A DNA stretch of 10,185 nucleotides, taken from assembly GCA_017885485.1 (NCBI GenBank), contig JAFNFZ010000197.1, positions 1-10,185 on the forward strand. The letters are read 5' to 3'. The notes below the pieces were generated by a model. The model saw nothing but the letters and a program-made list of their open reading frames with translations. It made no database searches and was not told where the DNA came from. The DNA comes from Chloroflexota bacterium. GTDB lineage: Bacteria; Chloroflexota; Dehalococcoidia; UBA2247; RBG-13-53-26. The translations under genes were made by a program, and so were the position numbers. Positions 6,070-10,185 of the stretch are shown here, piece after piece; position 1 is the first letter of the stretch; every line of letters starts with the position of its first letter.

Positions 6070-7776
6070 TCACCAGGTGACCTGGAAATCAGAGACTCTT
6101 CCCACTGGGCACCATTCAGTATCAGAGAATATTGACACTGGAATGTAGGTCTGTCCGCTGGCCAAGGACACAGTGCAATCCTCACCGCTTCCATCGTCCA
6201 TTCCCGTGTCATCAACATAGACCAAGCCTCTGTCGGTGGTCTGAAAGGCATTGCATGAGTGCAACCCGCCACAGTATCCGGGGCATCCGGTGAAGAAATC
6301 AGCGGGGGTGCAGATCCCGACAGGCCCGAAATCGATGATGACGTAGGCCGTCCTGAGCCCTGCCTTCTCAGCATTGTTGTGCAGCATCTCGGCGAAGTCC
6401 GCGCATACGAAAGTGTTGTCGCTATAGGCGGTCTTCTCCGTCTGGTCGTTTTGCAGGAATTGCCTCAGTTCCGCCCAAGTTGGATCTCCTGCCTCAGGGT
6501 TGTTCAACAACTCTATGTACTCTCCATCAGCACCTACTATCCTCGCCTCCTCAAAATCCACATACTCATGCACAGTCTCGCCATTTGGTCCAGTCCAGGT
6601 TGGCGTTGAAGACGCCGAGGCAGCACTGGCCGAGTACTTTGGCAATCCGTTCACGGTTCGTACCGACCAGGCGCAGTAGTAGTACGTGTCGCCATAGTGT
6701 AGGTCTTTGTGAGTGTAGTTGGTGCCCAAGCCCTGGTACACCAAATCGCCATCAGCGGGAGTCGCGGGATACCCTGATGTATGACACCTGATCATGACTT
6801 GTTCAGCTTCACTGTTGTTGCTCCATGTCAGGCTCGTTTGCAGAATCCCGGCTGCAGCGCCGAAAGTGGGGGGAGGCCCGAAGTGGGGTGGCAGAGTAAG
6901 CACATAGATCGCCACACCTGCAGCAATGCAACCAACAAGAACGAACGCAAGCAACACTGCGGCTGCGACCATAAGGCGCTTTCTGGGGTGGAATGTGGCA
7001 GCCTTTGGTTTCCTCCATCTCCTCTGCGCAGCATCGTAGTATTCATTGCCAAACCATGCCTTAGCGGAAGGGGAAGGCCCAGGCTGAACAAGAGGCTTGG
7101 CCCCGATGCCCCGCGGCGGGGCGGTCGGAGCCGACTTTGCAGCTTGACGTTGCGGTAGTTGGCCGCCTGTCGAGAAGAGTTTTGCACACGTTCTGCACCT
7201 CCGCATACCAGTGACCTCATAGGTGTCGGTACTGCCACAGAACGGACATGCAGGACGCACACTGGAGTGGCTTGCCCTGGCTTCAATCTCTTCCTTGGAG
7301 TAGGTCTTTCCACACTGTCGATTAGTGCATTCGTAGAAAACGAAGAACCTGTTCCACCAGAGTGATCTCTGACCGCATCTGGGACATTGCTGGAGCTGGC
7401 CACCGTAGAGCGCGTCGGTGTCTGCGACCGGGACCATGCCGCCCTGGGTAGTCGCCCCAGTCTCATCATCTTTGATGCCGAGACTGCGCCTGCAGGCCTC
7501 ATTGAGACACTCGAAGTAGCCGAATCTCTCATTCCAGTGAAGAGATTTCTGCCGGCAGAGAGGGCATTCCGTGAGGTCGGGAGGCTCTGGTTCGCCCTCA
7601 CTCCTTCCCACGTTCGGAGGGGGCGCTCCCATGGCGCCGTCTTCCGTCCTAGGGGACCCGTAGAAATCGAGTGCCCCCCCAGCGGGTGGCCTCGGAGCCA
7701 CCGCGACGGAATGACCGCAGAAGGTACATCTACCCTTGGCGTCGAAGTTGTGGTTGCCGCATTTGGGACACTTCAT
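6070..7776 (-). CDS. Membrane protein with four zinc ribbons and an extracellular transglutaminase-like domain
   Basis: A 568-residue single-pass membrane protein. N-terminal zinc ribbons use cysteine pairs C3/C6-C17/C20, C71/C74-C90/C95, C131/C134-C150/C155 and C177/C180-C194/C197; the two middle ones share the CPxCxQxSLxWN...YEC pattern and look duplicated. A Pro/Ala-rich linker follows, then RKR and a transmembrane helix at about 268-294. The basic residues before the helix place the zinc ribbons in the cytoplasm and the rest outside. Residues about 311-393 are FN3-like (LTWSNN...YYYCAWSV). The C-terminal domain (about 400-568) resembles transglutaminase-like cysteine proteases, with NTFVCADFAEML (C458), GLHSCNAF (H506) and LVYVDDTG (D522) as the likely triad. 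It starts 22 bp after the caspase-like gene, almost certainly in one operon. The start has only a weak GGGG motif, but MKCPKCGNHN is a typical zinc-ribbon N-terminus. Substrate unknown. Confidence 0.87.
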   Translation of the reverse strand: MKCPKCGNHNFDAKGRCTFCGHSVAVAPRPPAGGALDFYGSPRTEDGAMGAPPPNVGRSEGEPEPPDLTECPLCRQKSLHWNERFGYFECLNEACRRSLGIKDDETGATTQGGMVPVADTDALYGGQLQQCPRCGQRSLWWNRFFVFYECTNRQCGKTYSKEEIEARASHSSVRPACPFCGSTDTYEVTGMRRCRTCAKLFSTGGQLPQRQAAKSAPTAPPRGIGAKPLVQPGPSPSAKAWFGNEYYDAAQRRWRKPKAATFHPRKRLMVAAAVLLAFVLVGCIAAGVAIYVLTLPPHFGPPPTFGAAAGILQTSLTWSNNSEAEQVMIRCHTSGYPATPADGDLVYQGLGTNYTHKDLHYGDTYYYCAWSVRTVNGLPKYSASAASASSTPTWTGPNGETVHEYVDFEEARIVGADGEYIELLNNPEAGDPTWAELRQFLQNDQTEKTAYSDNTFVCADFAEMLHNNAEKAGLRTAYVIIDFGPVGICTPADFFTGCPGYCGGLHSCNAFQTTDRGLVYVDDTGMDDGSGEDCTVSLASGQTYIPVSIFSDTEWCPVGRVSDFQVTW

Positions 7777-7798
7777 CCGTCAGCCCCAGTGACAGGCG

Positions 7799-10185
7799 CT
7801 ATCGCCTTCGCATAACCACCAAAACCGCGGCGAGACCAGCAGCCGCGACAGCTGCAACAACGCCGAGGAGGACGAGGAGTTGTGTGTAATCTGTGCGCCA
7901 GGTGGCTGTGACTGATTTGGGGCTGTCCATCAGAAGGTTAGCGACCTTTGTGGTGTGGAGGGAGTCACCGCTCCATCCATCGAAGACTTGTCTTACCACC
8001 ATTCCGATGGGGGATTCAACAGACGCAGTCGCCTGTGCTCCTTCTGTGTACCAGCCAGCGCCCTGAGGGTTGCCTCTGTCTGACTCGACGCTCAAGTAGT
8101 ACTGGAGCGCATATTCGGCCACCACGGTGTGGCTGGCGTTCATGGTGACACCGAGAGGGTTGCCATACTCGCGAGATTTGTCAACCATCCAGCCAGAGAG
8201 GAAGTAACGTGTGCCAGTATCCGCGGTCACGGTCTCGGGCATGCTGACCGTTGCGGTCGCCCCCTTGTCATACCAGCCATCAGCGCTCGGACTTGATGCC
8301 TCCGAAGGATCCACAATCACGCTCAGTCTGTACTGCAGCTTCCAGCTGGCGGTTATGGACTTGGGACTGTTCATTGGAAGCGACGAGGAAGCGGAGGTTG
8401 CATTGGTGCTGCCGGTCCAGTCAGTAAAGACAGACCTGCTACCATCAGCCAGTTCGACGGTTGCTGGTACAGAGAATGTCGCGGTTGCGTTCGCCGCGTA
8501 CCATCCTCCACCCTGAGGGCTGCCGTACTGAGACTGTACGGTCAGTCTGTATTCCGTTCTCCAGTTGGCGGCAGCCGACTTCGGCGAGTCCATTACCACG
8601 GAAGTGGAACTGGTGTCCGCCGTGGATGCGCCGCTCCAAGCGGTGAACACATGGCGCGTTCCATTGCCAAGGTCGACCACTGCTGGCACAGAGAAATCAG
8701 CGCCAGCCCCCATATCATACCAGGCTTCACCTTGAGGGTTGCCATACTCCGACTCAACGCCCAGATAGTACTGGGTCATGTAGGTGGCAACATACGAAGC
8801 TGATGTGCTGATAGTCACCGTTCTTGTATTTGTCAGAGCCCCATCGTTCCAGGAACTGAACTCATACCTGGGCTGTAGGATGTCAGCTTCTACCAGGGTC
8901 GAAACGCTGAAGCTGAAGGTACTGTTCGTGCCGGGCATAAAAGCCTTCACTGCTGGCAGCTGCGAGGCCGAATACGGTTGGCCGTCAAGGGTGACTGCTG
9001 AAGTGCGGGGGTTGGCATCAATTGTGACGGTTGCCAGGGTGATCAGGGTCAGTTCACCTGCATAGCCGTCGTACATTTGTGGGTGCTGTATAGTCTCGAA
9101 GTAGTTTGTCACCTCGTAGTTGACTGTCCGTGGCTGAGCGTAGTAGAAGAGTTCCTCTGCCGATATCGCGTTGTTGCTGTTGCTGTCAAGAACCTCCAGA
9201 TAGTCAAAGGCTTCGAGAATATAGTATGGGAATACGCTGCGGCCCAGAGCCGGGTCCTCCCACGTTGATTCGTCCTCCTCACCACCAGTGAGGATCACTC
9301 TGCCACTTCTGGAGAGGTCCTGAGCGAAGCCGTCACTTGGGTCTGGTCCGGGGCTCGTCGGATTGAGACGTCCAGCTTGGCTGATGAAACCACCTGTATA
9401 GCATCCATTGAGAATAACCACCTGCCGCCCGGATTCCAGGCTGCCGAGCCAAGTACTGAGCTCATCATCATAGATGTCGTTGTTCGTGTAGGCGGGTAGC
9501 GCGTCGTATGGACAAATGGTCTCGTCGAGTTGGTCAAGCTCGTCGAGAGGACTGATATCCGTGGTCTGATCGCCGTGTCCTGAGAAGAAGAAAAGGACTG
9601 TGTCATCGGAGTCTTCCAGTGGATCCAGCCAGCTTGATATGGCAGTTTGTATGCCTGCCTTTGTTGCTTGGCTGTTCAGTATGAGCTTGATGTGGCTCGC
9701 TCCCCAGATAGGACTCAGAACGTTGTACAAACCCTGGGCGTCATCGTCGGTGTAATTCAGATCCCCCGTCCCCTGGGTTGAAAAGTATTGATAATCCGCT
9801 ACCCCCACGATAACTGCCCAGGAATTGGCTGATGGAGCGCCAACGGTACTGAAGGATGTCTCGTTGGAGTAGGTTGACCAAGCGCCGTGATGATCCTGAT
9901 GACTGACGCGCCAGAAGTAGGTAGTGGAATGACTCAACTCTCCTGATGGGACAGTGATGCTCGTCAGATTCGTCGGTATGGTGCCACTATCGTAGGCGGG
10001 ACTAGAGTAGCTCCCTGTGCTCGTTCTAACCTGCCACTGGGACGCTGCATGAGTGTCACCGGCATTGGGATCGGAGAAGGCGGAGGACTGGAGCGTTGGT
10101 GTCAGGCTCAATCCGGTGGTCCCGTTAGATGGCGAGACGTTGGCGGGTTGTGCAGGAGGATTGTTCGGAGACGCACCGACCACGA
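7799..10185 (-). CDS. Membrane-anchored caspase/legumain-like (clan CD) cysteine peptidase, N-terminus missing
   Basis: Open to the window edge: at least 794 residues, true start outside (numbering from the GTG at 10183). Domains: FN3-like, about 8-114 (TTYFWRVSHQD, WSTYSNETSF); clan CD peptidase, about 120-375, beginning SWAVIVGVADY, with catalytic H203 in LFFFSGHGDQ and C261 in VVILNGCYTGGF; an EF-hand-like loop, DSNSNNAISAEE (333-344), inside that domain; about five beta repeats (385-764); and a C-terminal hydrophobic helix (768-791) ending MRRR. The basic tail predicts the helix as a membrane anchor with the body outside; a signal peptide would lie beyond the window. The family cleaves peptide bonds after specific residues; C13 versus C14 cannot be settled. 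It is followed after 22 bp by the zinc-ribbon/transglutaminase-like gene, suggesting joint action at the cell surface. Confidence 0.87.
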   Translation of the reverse strand, partial: VVGASPNNPPAQPANVSPSNGTTGLSLTPTLQSSAFSDPNAGDTHAASQWQVRTSTGSYSSPAYDSGTIPTNLTSITVPSGELSHSTTYFWRVSHQDHHGAWSTYSNETSFSTVGAPSANSWAVIVGVADYQYFSTQGTGDLNYTDDDAQGLYNVLSPIWGASHIKLILNSQATKAGIQTAISSWLDPLEDSDDTVLFFFSGHGDQTTDISPLDELDQLDETICPYDALPAYTNNDIYDDELSTWLGSLESGRQVVILNGCYTGGFISQAGRLNPTSPGPDPSDGFAQDLSRSGRVILTGGEEDESTWEDPALGRSVFPYYILEAFDYLEVLDSNSNNAISAEELFYYAQPRTVNYEVTNYFETIQHPQMYDGYAGELTLITLATVTIDANPRTSAVTLDGQPYSASQLPAVKAFMPGTNSTFSFSVSTLVEADILQPRYEFSSWNDGALTNTRTVTISTSASYVATYMTQYYLGVESEYGNPQGEAWYDMGAGADFSVPAVVDLGNGTRHVFTAWSGASTADTSSTSVVMDSPKSAAANWRTEYRLTVQSQYGSPQGGGWYAANATATFSVPATVELADGSRSVFTDWTGSTNATSASSSLPMNSPKSITASWKLQYRLSVIVDPSEASSPSADGWYDKGATATVSMPETVTADTGTRYFLSGWMVDKSREYGNPLGVTMNASHTVVAEYALQYYLSVESDRGNPQGAGWYTEGAQATASVESPIGMVVRQVFDGWSGDSLHTTKVANLLMDSPKSVTATWRTDYTQLLVLLGVVAAVAAAGLAAVLVVMRRR
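7892..9031 (-). repeat. Five tandem Gly/Trp-rich beta repeats in the peptidase stalk
   Basis: Units of about 68-85 residues at 385-468, 471-541, 545-614, 618-691 and 695-762 of the peptidase. The shared pattern is YxLxVxSxxGxPQGxGWYxxGAxATxSVP, then GxRxVFxxWSG and closing MDSPKSVTAxW. Units 2, 3 and 5 are closest; unit 1 is most divergent and unit 4 lacks the G-x-PQG motif. They resemble bacterial surface-protein beta repeats of the InlB-B/Flg_new type and probably act as a stalk between anchor and peptidase. Confidence 0.8.

Noticed and set aside
6828..7601. Minus-strand 257-codon frame inside the zinc-ribbon gene
   Set aside because: The overlapping frame carries zinc-ribbon cysteines, a membrane helix and a catalytic triad; this one has low-complexity Arg/Ser-rich translation without motifs.
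7387..7815. Plus-strand 142-codon frame antisense to the zinc-ribbon gene
   Set aside because: It is a shadow of the strongly supported minus-strand gene, with no recognisable domain.

Overview
The window reads as one chromosomal stretch of a bacterium in which every credible gene lies on the minus strand. Shine-Dalgarno motifs (GGAGG, AGGAG, GGGAGG) precede several starts, a sigma-70-like promoter is visible, and base composition looks moderately GC-rich. Membrane-anchored proteins carrying clan CD peptidase, FN3-like, zinc-ribbon and transglutaminase-like domains recall sediment Chloroflexota such as Dehalococcoidia. That assignment is an impression from protein style; no rRNA, tRNA or marker gene supports it.

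In transcription order (high to low coordinates): (1) 10185-7799, a protein cut at its N-terminus by the window edge, with an FN3-like domain, a caspase/legumain-like (clan CD) cysteine peptidase domain, about five glycine/tryptophan-rich beta repeats and a C-terminal membrane anchor. (2) 22 bp later, 7776-6070, a protein with four cytosolic zinc ribbons, one transmembrane helix, an FN3-like domain and a transglutaminase-like Cys-His-Asp domain. These two probably form a cell-surface proteolysis or protein-processing pair. (3) 6069-5460, about 610 bp without an intact gene; it holds protein-like but frame-broken stretches and a perfect 9+9 bp palindrome upstream of the next gene. (4) 5459-2586, a probable three-gene unit: a TIR-domain protein with a duplicated C-terminal module, an ADP-ribosylglycohydrolase-family protein and a 2H phosphoesterase-family protein. 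(5) 2585-2280, a gap with a good promoter candidate. (6) 2279-924, a 13-repeat TPR protein whose last half-repeat and C-terminal tail have been thrown out of frame (tail readable to 811). (7) 570-25, a small four-helix membrane protein of unknown function.

The most interesting unit is TIR + ADP-ribosylglycohydrolase + 2H phosphoesterase. All three families are known from NAD+, ADP-ribose or cyclic-nucleotide chemistry, so the cluster could make, erase and process NAD-derived signals or modifications, perhaps in antiphage defence. This is inferred from family knowledge and adjacency. No other defence gene is in the window, and the 2H protein deviates at both catalytic motifs.
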